A stretch of DNA of 64,000 nucleotides from Glebionis coronaria (taxonomy: Eukaryota > Streptophyta > Magnoliopsida > Asterales > Asteraceae). Location of the stretch: the NCBI GenBank assembly GCA_025667525.1, contig CM046878.1:402869275-402933274 (forward strand), given 5' to 3'. How positions within the stretch are numbered: the first letter of the stretch is position 1; each line of letters starts with the position of its first letter. The notes beneath the pieces were generated by a model that worked only from the letters and a program-made list of their open reading frames with translations, did not search any database and was not told the origin of the DNA. The translations under genes were made by a program, and so were the position numbers. Shown piece after piece: positions 22,358-33,705 of the stretch.

Positions 22358-23954
22358 TGTAGAAACTAGAAGGGGGGGGTGAATAGTTTCTCTTCGATTG
22401 GTGACCAAATTAAAATTTCTTTCAATTTGGTTTGTATCAAAACTATCTTTTACTTAAAGCTAAGTTGCATAATGATTAGGTTCAATTGAAATGCACTAGC
22501 AAGAATAATAAGCAAGTATAATGATAATGAAATAATTAAAGAGAAAGGAAGGAGACAACCTAGTGGGAAGACACCAAGATTTATAGTGGTTCGACAACGA
22601 GGCTCTATCCTCGTTTCTACTCCACTCCTTGAGTACACCTACTCGAGATTTCCACTATATCCACAAGCTCCCTTCTCGGCAGAGAAAACCTTACATCGTT
22701 GCTTACATTATTTTCTGACACTAAGCTAAATGTCGAGACCTAATCTTTAGCTAGGACCAATCTACACGACGTTGCCTACTTCACAATTTAACGACACAAG
22801 GCTAGATGTCGAGTTCTAATCGAAAGGTAGAACCAATCTTCATGACGTTGCCTACTTCACCATTTTACGACACAAGGCTAGATGTCGAGTTCTAATCGAA
22901 AGCTAGAACCAATCTTCACGACTCTTCACTTTGAAGCTAAGTGAGAACTTCACACAACACAACTACTAATCACTTTAAAGTTTAGTGAGAACTCACAAGA
23001 CACAACCACATCACTTTATAGTTTAGTGAGAACTCCTAATCAAATCTATTACAACTCAACTAGACTTATCCAAGTACACACATGTAGCTTGGATTTACAC
23101 AACACAAATCCAAGCAAACACATATGCAATGGATGTACACAACAAATCTAAGTATCCACAAATAACTTGGATGAACACAACTAGTCCAAGTATTCATAAA
23201 TACATTGGATTGACCTAAAACAAAAAGGGGTATCATGATGAATATGACTAGCTCATAAATTCATCTTTATCACTACACTAGTGAGTGAGTGATCTTCTCA
23301 TTGGACATGGTAAAGGAGGGGATCAAGAGGATAATCATATGTAAACATCCTTAACAAATTAAGTGATCATTTACTAATGATTATGCTATAGAAAATAGAA
23401 AAGGGGTTGAGAAAATCGTCCAAGAGGCTTGCTGGAAAATGAGATTTGACACACTATTTAAAGGAGACAAAGTTACAACGGATCTATAACGGCTACTGTG
23501 CGCGGTACCTTATCTCACCCCGCGGTACCATATCGATAAGGTACCGCGTAGGTACTTAAGGTACCGCCACTAGACTCCGCTCCCTTTTTTTGTCTTTTAG
23601 TGGGGTGGGAATATCTGAGGTATTTAAACCCTTCAAAGGATATTCTAACAGCATTTGGAATATGCCATTTTCAAATTTTCATTTTCTATTTTAATAAAAC
23701 ATTTTCTAAAAAAGAAATTTTATTAAAAAGGCTTTTTGTCTTATTAGCAAAAGTGAGTTTTAAGGATAATCATTTTGATGATCACTAAGTATGATTAAGA
23801 AAGGTTAGTGATATGATTATTACCTTGATGATAGTGTTAGTTAAATAATTCATTTTGTGTTTGTACACTAAATGTGTTGTATGGTTTGTTGTGATCAAAA
23901 CTAAGAAAGATTAGTTAACACTAATAATGTTTTTAGGCATTACTTGCATTAACA
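22358..23954 (-). repeat. 3' LTR of element V
   Basis: 1597 bases; on the plus strand TGTAGAAACTAGAAGG to GCATTAACA. The pair 30326-31925 is nearly identical. It contains palindromic module 1 at 23501. Short frames shared with the other LTR copy are not genes. Confidence 0.92.
23501..23567. repeat. Palindromic module 1 (3' LTR of element V)
   Basis: Two forward arms GCGGTACC and two reverse arms GGTACCGC. The central pair is a 28-nt near-perfect palindrome around TATCGATA with one mismatched pair. Confidence 0.9.
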
Positions 23955-24134
23955 ATCTCCCCCTTTTTTATTACGACAAACGATAAACTCATTTACGTAT
24001 AAACACAAACTATGGAATTGTTAACTAGTTTATCACTATCATTTCTCCCCCTTTGTCGTAGCAAAAAGGTTAGCATAAGTCTTTGAAGTGCATCAAACTT
24101 TGCTAGTAGCTCCCCCTTGGTGGTTGCTCCCCCT
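23955..24134 (-). promoter_or_regulatory. Polypurine tract cluster of element V
   Basis: The tract AAAAAAGGGGGAGAT abuts the 3' LTR. Further GGGGGAG runs lie at about 24044-24054, 24109-24116 and 24127-24134 (minus strand). Several PPTs upstream of the 3' LTR are a known Sirevirus trait. Confidence 0.8.
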
Positions 24135-25383
24135 AGCTTGGGGCACCAAGTTTGTGAGCTAAGGTGACATGCTACACAAAGGTTAGTAGAAAGGAAAGAA
24201 ACACCAATGTATATATGATCACTACCTACTAAGTAACTTGAGAGGGAGAAAGAGAAGAAATCTCAAATTAGAAGCAAGTATTTTGCTAAGTATGTCCAAA
24301 GAGGTAATTGACAAAATCATACTTCAATAAAATGAAGATGATAAGCTTGTCAATGGGTTAAAGCTTTAGAATTGATGGAATCACCCATAAGCAATTATAA
24401 AAATTTAACCTAGATCAACTCAAAAATAGAACTAATTAGATAGCACACAAATAACACAAAAGTTACAAAAAAAATACAACAAAGAAGATAGTCATACACA
24501 TAGTATGAGTATCTAAAAGCAATAAATATGGAAAATAAACCACTAAGCATAAGCTAGTCTAATAGTGATATTTTCCAAGATTGCTAAAATTAAAATAAAA
24601 CTAAAAAGACGACGATGCATCATTCGAAGTTTTGTCCACCGGAACGAAAACTTGAATAGGAGGTCGAGTGAGGAGGAATTCAAGAAAATTTAACTTCTCA
24701 TACACATGAGCAAGTTCAATTTGTTGAAATCGGCAACAATCACACGAGGATCCATGATGCAACACAAAATCGTTTGATATGGGTATGGCATCAAACTTAG
24801 GGTTTGGTGGTGGTGGGGTAAAGGGTTTGGGAGAATTTTCACAATGCCTTGTGAGGTTTGGGAAGGTTGTAAGGTCATTGAGTTGGGGGGTATTAAAGGA
24901 TTGTGGTGGTGGTGGAACATGTTCTTTTGCTCCGGTGATTGGGTTTATGGTATAAGTCTCATTCCAATACTTGATTGGAGAGAAGGTAGGGTTTTTGGGT
25001 GGTTTGGGCCAAGATGGTTCATTCTTCTTAACCCAAACGGGTCTAACCGAGATTTTCGGTTTCTTTGAAAGCTTGGATGATCAAGCTTTGGGTGAGTGGG
25101 GTTGTGACAAAGAAATGTCAAGGTTAGGAATGTAGGAGTTAGGCATTGTGAGAGTGTGAGAATGTTATCTCAAGGTTATGTGAGAATGAATTCTCATGGT
25201 TGGGAAGGTGTGAGAATGAAATCTCAAGGTTGGGGTATAAGTAAAATGTAATCAAGGTAAGAATTTGAATACAAAATGTGTATTGTCAAGGAATGTTTAG
25301 TCAATTTGAGTAAACAAGGAATCTTGACTGGGAATAGGGTTTAAAGGTTTTGACCAAAAATTCGTCAAAAGCCACATTCTGGC
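24135..25383 (-). other. Element V 3' region with a decayed Cys-rich frame
   Basis: Mostly noncoding. At about 24600-24760 the minus strand reads HHGSSCDCCRFQQIELAHVY then LNFLEFLLTRPPIQVFVPVD without a clean start. This resembles the Cys-rich end of the frame at 25893-26040 and may be a diverged duplicate. Around 24760-25030 lies a Pro/His/Asn-rich translation in other frames. No confident gene. Confidence 0.45.
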
Positions 25384-25450
25384 CGTGGTACCTTATATGG
25401 TCCGGCGGTTCCATATCACTAAGGAACCGCGGGTCCTTAAGGAACCGCGT
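25384..25450. repeat. Palindromic module 2 (element V internal)
   Basis: Arms GTGGTACC and GCGGTTCC against two GGAACCGC arms. GCGGTTCC and GGAACCGC remain complementary although the middle base pair differs from module 1. Confidence 0.85.
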
Positions 25451-25892
25451 CCAGTGGACTTTAAACAATGTTTTTCCTGGGTTTTGGGAAAAACTAAGAC
25501 TTTTTCAAAAAGTTGCAAATCTTGGAATTTTACCTCTATTAGAACCAAAATATGCTAGGGTTGCATAAAGCAACACATTCACAAAGAATGTCTTGACAAA
25601 GGGTGACAAAATAATTTAGATATCATTTTGAACCAATTTTAGTCAGGTTTAGGGGTTGTGATAGATTTAGGTTCAATTTTAATTTCAAATTGAAGTTGAT
25701 TAGTGTGCACAAAGGGATAGAATCACACAAAGCTAAATCCATAACACACCAACAAGAAACATTCATTAATAAGGAAACAAGAACAAAGATAAATAAAACT
25801 AACTAATACATAGCTAGCTTATCATAAAATCTAGATAAATAGTTTTCTTTGGCTTGTTGTTGAAAACTCTTATTATGAAATGACTCCATCAT

Positions 25893-26590
25893 TCATCTCC
25901 TAGGAGGAGGCATGGAGAACAAAGTAAGCAAGAAATCTTGCAAACCCCTATGTAGTCCATACCTATCCATCCTTAAGTTTTGGATGAGGAAGTGGTTGTA
26001 AAGACAACATGGACATCTAGGACCATGAGTTTGTTGAAACCCAAAGTAAGGATCACCCAAGAGGAGGGAAAGTGGGACACCCAAAATTGGGATGTTTGAG
26101 TTGGTTGGAGGTGGAGGAGGCAAGTTCTCCAAGGGTGATATGGGTGAAAGTGGAGGCATGTTCCCCAAAGGGGAAATGGGTGAGTGTGGAGGTAAATCCT
26201 CCAAGGTTGGTGAAAAGGGTGAGTTGTGAGGGGTAAATGGTGAAGTTACCAAAGTGTCATCAAAGTCATTCCCAAAAGGAATGCTTTTGGACTGGTTGAG
26301 GTTGTGTGGTCACTTCCAAGGGTGCACTTGGAGTGAAGGGTGAAGAAAGCTCATTCATTCTAGAATTGAATGAAGAGGAGGTAGAACCAATGGAGTGGTT
26401 AGTACCATGGGTGGAAGAGGTCTTGCATGGTGCAAGAGGTGGGGAAGGTGATGAAGAAATGAGGATAGGAACATTCTCATTCTTAGGTGTGAGGAAAGGT
26501 GAAGAGTTAGGCTTAGCTACCTTAACCCTTATTTTGAGAGTTTTTCTTGGGGTGGAGGTCTTGGAAGTGTTTTAGGTTTTGGTACACACC
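25893..26590 (-). pseudogene. Pro/Ser-rich frame with Cys cluster, element V
   Basis: The open part 26252-25893 encodes repeated PPxSPISPLxN motifs and then HGPRCPCCLYNHFLIQNLRM, ending GLQDFLLTLFSMPPPRR. Reading can be extended upstream through TSPFTPSAPLEV and STPRKTLKIRVKVAKP to MVCTKT at about 26592, but a TAA and a frame change near 26270 intervene. I do not recognise it. It sits downstream of the gag-like gene on the same strand, where pol would be in an autonomous element. Possibly a second structural or accessory protein, now broken. Confidence 0.45.
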
Positions 26591-26832
26591 ATGGTTGATT
26601 AGGGTGGTTTAAGGTTTAGAGAAGTATGTTTGATGTGTGAAGAACATGGCAAACAAGGTGGGTTTAAATGGTTGAGGGGATGATCCAAACTAGTAATGGG
26701 TTAAAATCATTTTAGGTGAATAATGAATTTAGATACCCTAGTTTAGGAAATGTGCAGTTTATTACTGAAAATCATGCAAGGTTTACACAAAATTAAGAAA
26801 ACAGTGTAAAGCAAAGATGCTGTCGTGTACAG

Positions 26833-26907
26833 TGGCCGACGGTTCCTTATCTAGGACCGGCGGTACCTTATCGATAAGGAACCGCGGGTCGATATGGAAC
26901 CGCGACC
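26833..26907. repeat. Palindromic module 3 (element V internal)
   Basis: Forward arms ACGGTTCC and GCGGTACC, reverse arms GGAACCGC twice. The core TTATCGATAAGG is as in modules 1 and 4. Confidence 0.85.
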
Positions 26908-27190
26908 AGAAGGTTTTCAAAAACTTCCCCTTTCAGTTTTTGACAAACCCAGATTTTTCCCAAAGGTTTCACAAGCGAAAGTTAACTACAGATCATAATC
27001 TAATAAGCTAACTATCATATGGCATGCACAAAGCTATGTAAAACACAAACATGATGGCATAATAAACATTTAAGGATCAAAATAAATGGTAATCCAAGCA
27101 TGCAACACAAGTTAATAAACAGCTAAACCGAAGTGTTAATAACCAAATGTTAAACCATCAAATCCAAACTTTGACACAACTTCAAAGTCT

Positions 27191-28453
27191 TCACCCCCTT
27201 TTCTTTCCTAAACCCTTGATCATCTTTCCCAAATACTTGAACCCTTTTCTTGACTCCACTCGGTGTTCATGTAATTCTCCCCGGGTTCTAAGATTCTCAC
27301 GATAAAGATGCTCCATATTGAGATCTTCAGGAACATCACTAGAAGGGTGAGGAGGAGGAGCTAAGTCTTCAAGATCATCCTCGAATTGATTTGAGGATGG
27401 ATGGGAGTTGCTCGAAGAGTCAAAATGAGAACTAGGACCGATGCCATCACCATCACTTGGTGGCATATCGGTGTCTTCCTCATCCGGCTCTTGATGGTCG
27501 GATTTTCTCGAACCACGGTCACTTCTTTGCTTTCGTTGATACGCCTCTTGAATAGGCAACATAACCCGTTGAACCGGGTGAAAGCGAGAAAGATCGAGTT
27601 GAGGAAAATCTTGACCAACCCTTCTAAAAAGGCGAGTGAGAAGCATAGCATAAGGGAGGTTTGTTTTGGGTTTGGAAAGAGCATAATTTATACGTCGAGC
27701 GATGTAATATGCAAGATTGTACTTCGTGGAAGTAAATAGGCAAAACAACATATGCCCCATGCAAGCCGGGATATGATCCCGGTTCCCACCAAGACAAAAT
27801 ACATTTTCCCTAAGGATGTTTGCCCATTGGAGCATATAATCTTTAAGGTCGCTTGAGAGCACTTCATACCTATTCACATTTCGCACATTTGTATGAAGGC
27901 TTCTCACAACGTTTCCACTACGCTCTTTCATGATGATTTCAAGGATGAAATTTAGATCAACTTCGGTGGTGTCATTTGGAGGTTTGTCGTTTGACTCCAA
28001 GAGAGCATCTAGTCTCCACTTATCCGTGAGACGACAAGTGCCTTCAAATGGCACACCAAGAATATCACCAAAGTCATCGAGGGAATATTGAATGATTTGA
28101 CCATTCAACAAGAAACCGATAAAGATTTGGTCGTTGATTTCAAGCATGGAGTAAGTACTAAAGAACTCAAGAAGGAACAAGGGATAAATTACCTCGTCTA
28201 TGTAAATCAAACAATCAAACCCAATTAGCTCGAGCATAGAGTTGATATAATTATTTCCCGCTATTCTTGAGTCTACAATCCTACCCTCATGGAAACAACG
28301 AGAGGAAAGGGATGGAAAAGCGTTTTGGAGTTGAGGGGAAGCATAGGTTTGGGAGATGTCGGGCATATAATCTTTAGTGTATTGATGATCTTTTTGATAT
28401 TGAGAAGGCATGATTAAGTACCTAAATACAAACACAAGACAATATTTCTCCAA
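27191..28453 (-). CDS. Gag-like protein of a non-autonomous LTR element (plant transposon-protein type)
   Basis: A 420-residue open frame, the only intact one in element V. A second in-frame Met at residue 15 (MPSQYQKDHQY, about 28411) may be the true start, since the first 14 residues look like leader. The central part has a folded-domain look: FLLEFFSTYSMLEINDQIFI, YSLDDFGDILGVPFEG, then HIPACMGHMLFCLFTSTKYN followed by LAYYIARRI. Residues from about 305 are charged and Ser/Pro/Asp-rich, and the end is basic (KMIKGLGKKRG). The central segment resembles a family often annotated as putative plant transposon protein; I recognise no RT, protease or zinc knuckle. A structural (gag-like) role is inferred from its place after the PBS and its being the element's sole gene. 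Confidence 0.65.
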   Translation of the reverse strand: MEKYCLVFVFRYLIMPSQYQKDHQYTKDYMPDISQTYASPQLQNAFPSLSSRCFHEGRIVDSRIAGNNYINSMLELIGFDCLIYIDEVIYPLFLLEFFSTYSMLEINDQIFIGFLLNGQIIQYSLDDFGDILGVPFEGTCRLTDKWRLDALLESNDKPPNDTTEVDLNFILEIIMKERSGNVVRSLHTNVRNVNRYEVLSSDLKDYMLQWANILRENVFCLGGNRDHIPACMGHMLFCLFTSTKYNLAYYIARRINYALSKPKTNLPYAMLLTRLFRRVGQDFPQLDLSRFHPVQRVMLPIQEAYQRKQRSDRGSRKSDHQEPDEEDTDMPPSDGDGIGPSSHFDSSSNSHPSSNQFEDDLEDLAPPPHPSSDVPEDLNMEHLYRENLRTRGELHEHRVESRKGFKYLGKMIKGLGKKRG

Positions 28454-30311
28454 TCACTCATATGAAAATCAAAAAGGAAAACGAAAAATGAAAATGTGTT
28501 ATATCAATTTCTTGACAAACATAGGATTGAATCCATATCATTTTCATCTTCACAATGTGTCTATTCCATCATTAACCAACAACACATGATCTATGTTAGA
28601 TCAACAATGGATTAGATCATTGGTTTTTCAAAACAAGGTTTTTAGGTAAGCATTAACAATGTCATTACCTACTTGTTCATGGGTTCATCTCAAATCCATA
28701 ATTCAACCAAAATCATTTAGCCTAAATTCGGATTTGTTCTATAAGTGGGTTTTAGTGAAATCTTAATGAATATCAACCTAAGGAATCATAGTAAGATTAC
28801 CATGTCAACCCACATTCCCATTAAGGTTTTAATTCAATTTAAATTTTAAAAATCCCCAATTATGAAAGGATGAACCCTAGAACAAAATAAATGAAATTGA
28901 AAGAAAATACTTACAATTAATTGATGTTAGATGAAGGATGAGTGAAACCCACAACTTGGAATCAATTAATTTTGAGTGATTGAAGGTTTTGGAAGCTTCA
29001 ACAATGGTGGAAAAGGTAAAACCCGTCGGCTGTGTGTTTTTGGGAGAGAGAGAGTTTGGTTTGAAAAAGAATAAAAAACACAAACTGGCGCTCTGACAAA
29101 AGTTACTGCCCGCGGTACCTTATCGATAAGTTACCGCGGGTTTGAGCCGCGGAGATAAGGAACCGCCTACAGAGGCAGGTTTCTATCTCTAAAAAACGCC
29201 AAATTTTGAAAATCCAGTTTTTCTAAAATACTTAAAATTAAATAATGAGCTTTTTAGAATATCATTGGATCATCATAACACTAAGCAATATGCCTTAACG
29301 AAGGATTACGAGTTAAATCAAGATCGAAAAGAACCGAAACGGACAAACGACTACTCGTAGCAAAACGACTAAGTGGAGAGAAATCAAGGGAAGTGAATCA
29401 AGACTAGGATCAATGCTCAAGGAATTAATGACAATCTTCAAATAGTTGAAACGAAGAGATTGTGTCATATATAGTGGTTTAAGACGTGCCTTTCCGGCGA
29501 AACGATAAACGGCTTTGGTAATGAATGAGCACAAAGCAATTATTCAAGTCTAAACTAAGATCACTTTCAATAATAGTCTTAGTCTAAACTAAAATATGAG
29601 CAAAGTATTAATACACTTTCTCTCCCACAAAGGGCCTACTAACCGTATGGGTGCAAACCATGGAAATCATGCTTGATACTTTAAGCTTCTACTAACTCAC
29701 TCTACATCACCATAGTGAGTCAAGTATCCAAGCAATGAAGGTTTGAGAGAATAAAAGAAAAGAAACACAAACCACAAATAAATGTCAAGGCAAGGATGCC
29801 GAGAACAAGCACATAGTCAAGTAATGATCAAAAGAATGATCGAAGGGCGTGTGGAAGAACGAAAGCGTACCTTGGCCACAAAGAGCAATCCATGGAGGAA
29901 TAAGTGCTATGTCCAATCAATGACTATAATGAGTACTAAGTCTTCAAGGACTAGTATCATTCCCAATCATCTTGTTATCATCATTCAAAGATGTTAAAGA
30001 TCAATGAAGATGATTCTTCTAAAAATGCAAGTAACTCAATCCATAACCAATAAATTGATTGATCTTCATGAGTACCTACACAAAGCAAGATGCAAACTAG
30101 TAGATACATTTCAAAAGTATATCTAAAATGCATAAAGGCTACTAATCTTAAGTGGGATGCAAAGTTATCAATTAAAAGACCTATTTTTCAAAGAAAACAT
30201 AGTTTTGACCAAAGAGAAACTTTAGTACAACTAGACCTTCTAATTTGAGGAGACAATGGATCGATCCAAGTTTTAAAGTACAATATACTTCAAAGATCTT
30301 GAGTGACCATC
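28454..30311 (-). other. Untranslated leader of element V
   Basis: About 1.86 kb of noncoding AT-rich leader between PBS and the gag-like gene, holding palindromic module 4. No gene is supported. Confidence 0.6.
29109..29168. repeat. Palindromic module 4 (element V leader)
   Basis: A 32-nt near-perfect palindrome with arms CCCGCGGTACC and TTACCGCGGG around TTATCGATAA (one mismatched pair), followed by GAGCCGCGG and GGAACCGCC. Confidence 0.9.
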
Positions 30312-30323
30312 GCTCTGATACCA
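30312..30323 (-). promoter_or_regulatory. Primer binding site of element V
   Basis: TGGTATCAGAGC on the minus strand, two bases inside the 5' LTR; the standard initiator tRNA-Met site of copia elements. It fixes the element's orientation. Confidence 0.92.
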
Positions 30324-30325
30324 AT

Positions 30326-31925
30326 TGTAGAAACTAGAAGGGGGGGGGGGTTGAATAGTTTCTCTTCGATTGATGACCAAATTAAAATTTCTTTCAATTT
30401 GGTTTGTATCAAAACTATCTTTTACTTAAAGCTAAGTTGCATAATGATTAGGTTCAATTGAAATGCACTAACAAGAATAATAAGCAAGTATAATGATAAT
30501 GAAATAATTAAAGAGCAAGGAAGGAGACAACCTAGTGGGAAGACACCAAGATTTATAGTGGTTCGACAATGAGGCTCTATCCTCGTTTCTACTCCACTCC
30601 TCGAGTACACCTACTCGAGATTTCCACTATATCCACAAGCTCCCTTCTCGGCGGAGAAAACCTTACATCGTTGCTTACATTATTTTCCGACACTAAGCTA
30701 AATGTCGAGACCTAATCTTTAGCTAGGACCAATCTACATGACGTTGCCTACTTCACAATTTAACGACACAAGGCTAGATGTCGAGTTCTAATCGAAAGGT
30801 AGAACCAATCTTCACGACGTTGCCTACTTCACCATTTTACGACACAAGGCTAGATGTCAAGTTCTAATCGAAAGCTAGAACCAATCTTCACGACTCTTCA
30901 CTTTGAAGCTAAATGAGAACTTCACACAACACAACTACTAATCACTTTAAAGTTTAGTGAGAACTCACAAGACACAACCACATCACTTTATAGTTTAGTG
31001 AGAACTCCTAATCAAATCTATTACAACTCAACTAGACTTATCCAAGTACACACATGTAGCTTGGATTTACACAACACAAATCCAAGCAAACACATATGCA
31101 ATGGATGTACACAACAAATCCAAGTATCCACAAATAACTTGGATGAACACAACTAGTCCAAGTATTCATAAATACATTGGATTGACCTAAAACAAAAAGG
31201 GGTATCATGATGAATATGACTAGCTCATAAATTCATCTTTATCACTACACTAGTGAGTGAGTGATCTTCTCATTGGACATGGTAAAGGAGGGGATCAAGA
31301 GGATAATCATATGTAAACATCCTTAACAAATTAAGTGATCATTTACTAATGATTATGCTATAGAAAATAGAAAAGGGGCTGAGAAAATCGTCCAAGAGGC
31401 TTGCTGGAAAATGAGATTTGACCCACTATTTAAAGGAGACAAAGTTACAACGGATCTATAACGGCTACTGTGCGCGGTACCTTATCTCACCCCGCGGTAC
31501 CATATCAATAAGGTACCGCGTAGGTACTTAAGGTACCGCCACTAGACTCCGCTCCCTTTTTTTGTCTTTTAGTGGGGTGGGAATATCTGAGGTATTTAAA
31601 CCCTTCAAAGGATATTCTAACAGCATTTGGAATATGCCATTTTCAAATTTTCATTTTCCATTTTAATAAAACATTTTCTAAAAAAGAAAGTTTATTAAAA
31701 AGTCTTTTGTCTTATTAGCAAAAGTGAGTTTTAAGGATAATCATTTTGATGATCACTAAGTATGATTAATAAAGGTTAGTGATATGATTATTACCTTGAT
31801 GATAGTGTTTGTTAAATAATTCATTTTGTGTTTGTACACTAAATGTGTTGTATGGTTTGTTGTGATCAAAACTAAGAAAGATTAATTAACACTAATAATG
31901 TTTTTAGGCATTACTTGCATTAACA
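30326..31925 (-). repeat. 5' LTR of element V
   Basis: 1600 bases, matching 22358-23954 closely. On the minus strand it starts TGTTAATGC and ends CTAGTTTCTACA. It contains palindromic module 5. Confidence 0.92.
31471..31539. repeat. Palindromic module 5 (5' LTR of element V)
   Basis: Same as module 1 except CGATAAGG has become CAATAAGG, a G-to-A change in the core. Confidence 0.9.
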
Positions 31926-31930
31926 CTATT
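31926..31930. repeat. Target site duplication of element V, right copy
   Basis: CTATT directly after the LTR end GCATTAACA; pairs with 22353-22357. Confidence 0.9.
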
Positions 31931-32298
31931 CATGCTATACTTGTATATCCGTGCACTGAGCGTATTGCTCAGCCGTTTTCCTTTTCATATTCCCAAAACG
32001 GCAGGTACTCAGGGACGCTCGTATACTTTAAGCGTACGTGCATATGGACTGGAAGCTTTCTAGCCTTCTTTACTTTATGCATTTATCTATACTTTGATAC
32101 TCATTTCCATGGACATTGTTTAGTCCTTTCATTTACAGTACTTATGTTTGTGTGTGATGAGTGCTACTTTTGGACTACCGATGTTTGATTCCGGTATTTC
32201 CTTTATGGTCATGGAATGTTTAGACATTTATCCTTGTATGCTTTGATGACACGCCATAATCACGCGTGACATTCCATTTATCAAAATGGGGTGTTACA
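31931..32298 (+). repeat. 5' LTR of element IV, second part
   Basis: Resumes after element V and ends GGGGTGTTACA at 32298, matching the last part of the element I LTR. It contains the hairpin CTGAGC-GTATT-GCTCAG at 31956-31972. Confidence 0.9.
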
Positions 32299-32302
32299 AT
32301 TA

Positions 32303-32315
32303 TAGTATCAGAGCC
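32303..32315 (+). promoter_or_regulatory. Primer binding site of element IV
   Basis: TAGTATCAGAGCC, four bases after the LTR. The consensus initiator tRNA-Met site begins TGGTATCAGAG, so one G has become A. Confidence 0.85.
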
Positions 32316-32747
32316 AAGGCTTCGACCTTTAGGCTCTCAAAACACGACCTGTGATTAGTGGGTAGTCACTATGGTCTTCCTAGGACTGACAGTCGGTTTT
32401 CATGCATTCATCATTTTCATGCATACATATATATGTCATTATCGCAGGTTTATGACTAAGTAATGGTTGGTACAAGACTGGCCTTATTTAGTCGCATGTG
32501 TTTTATCGAAACTTTTAAATTTGGGACCGACCCATTGGCGTCCCCTCGCCGTTTCTTTTGTTTTGAGTGAACTGACCATAGGCGTTCACTCTCGCGCATA
32601 CAAAATTTTTCATAAAACTGCATCATGCATTCATGTACTAGTTTTCCGGCATAAAATGTTTCTCATGATTTATTGGTATAAATTTTTTTCATGTATATAG
32701 TTTATGTTTTGATCAGTTTAATCATGTATTTTATGTTATACTATCAG
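32316..32747 (+). other. Untranslated leader of element IV, possible leader intron
   Basis: Noncoding. The gag ATG at 32748 follows TTATACTATCAG, which looks like a splice acceptor, and a candidate donor CAG|GTTTATG lies near 32447. Splicing of the leader is only a possibility. Confidence 0.45.
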
Positions 32748-33471
32748 ATGGTTCTCACACGCGAGCAGGAACAACTCAATGCAGCAATCTAAGCTGCAAT
32801 GCAAGCTATGCTTCCTCAGCTGAGGAACGAAATCAGGGCTGAGGTTCAGGCTGCCAACAACAAGCAGCAACATCCAGTACCTCCTCCTCCTCCAGCAACA
32901 TTGGACACATGGCTGGAGAGATTCAATAAGCTCTGCCCTCGAGCTTTTGAGAGAAAGATAGCCCCAGTGAAGCTGAAAGCTGGTTGGCTCACATTGAGAA
33001 GATCTTTGATGCTATGGGTTGTGACCCCGTCTTCAAGTCGAGGTTGGCTTGCTACAGATTCGAAGGTGATGTACAATCATGGTGGATGGCACTGAAGTAG
33101 TCTGAGGGAGGTGATAATTGGGTGGCTGGTTTGACTTGGGCTCAGTTCAGGGATTTGATGATGGGACAGTTCTTTCCCAAGGCTGAGCAAGATAAGCTGA
33201 AGAGAGAGTACCATGGAATCCGACAGAGAACTTGGGAGAATAGCAACGAGTTCATGCAGCTCTTTCTTCGCTTGGTTGGTTTCCTTGGTGCAGCAGCAGG
33301 TACTCTTGAAGAGCAAGCACGCCACTTCAGGTGGGCTCTTCGTACATCGGTCGCAAACAACTTGGTGTGTGCTACGTTCACCACGGTAGCACATGTGGCC
33401 GATGCAGCACGTAAGCTGGAGATGCTGCAGGAAAGAGATGAGTTCGGGGAAGCAGAGAGACCATATAAGAG

Positions 33472-33555
33472 GTAAACATTCGTATTCAAATGGTGACCAA
33501 TTCGTATTCTTTCAGTATATGTCGATATTTCATCTCTTTAATATGTATCTTCCAG
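33472..33555 (+). other. Candidate intron 1 in gag (84 nt)
   Basis: AAGAG|GTAAACATT ... TGTATCTTCCAG|GCAGAAG. Removing it avoids the in-frame TAA right after the donor and keeps frame (phase 2). AT-rich with a pyrimidine-rich 3' end. In element I the homologous exon is preceded by CTTTCATTTCAG, again an acceptor-like sequence. Confidence 0.65.
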
Positions 33556-33705
33556 GCAGAAGACTAGGGACCGGTCTCAGCCGGCTACTCGGCAACAGCC
33601 AAATCAGCCCAAGGGAAACGGTCAGACTCACGACCGTTCTGCTATGGATAGGCGTGGCGGTAATGATAATTACCGTAACAACGCTGGACACTTCAACAGC
33701 AGCAG

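Larger units (their letters stand above)
22358..31925 (-). mobile_element. Element V: non-autonomous Sirevirus-like LTR element
   Basis: Complete insertion with 1.6 kb LTRs and a CTATT target duplication. On the minus strand: 5' LTR 31925-30326, PBS TGGTATCAGAGC (initiator tRNA-Met type), one gag-like frame, a Pro-rich frame, several GGGGGAG polypurine tracts, and the 3' LTR 23954-22358. The repeated PPTs and the GGGGGAGATTGTTAATG junction resemble Sirevirus/Maximus copia elements. No RT, integrase or protease is found, so it should depend on a relative. I counted about 20-23 LTR differences in 1600 bases, mostly C/T or G/A. Confidence 0.85.

Noticed and set aside
22450..22638. 62-residue minus frame, repeated at 30422-30610
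   Set aside because: LTR of element V; present twice because of LTR pairing and without family motifs.
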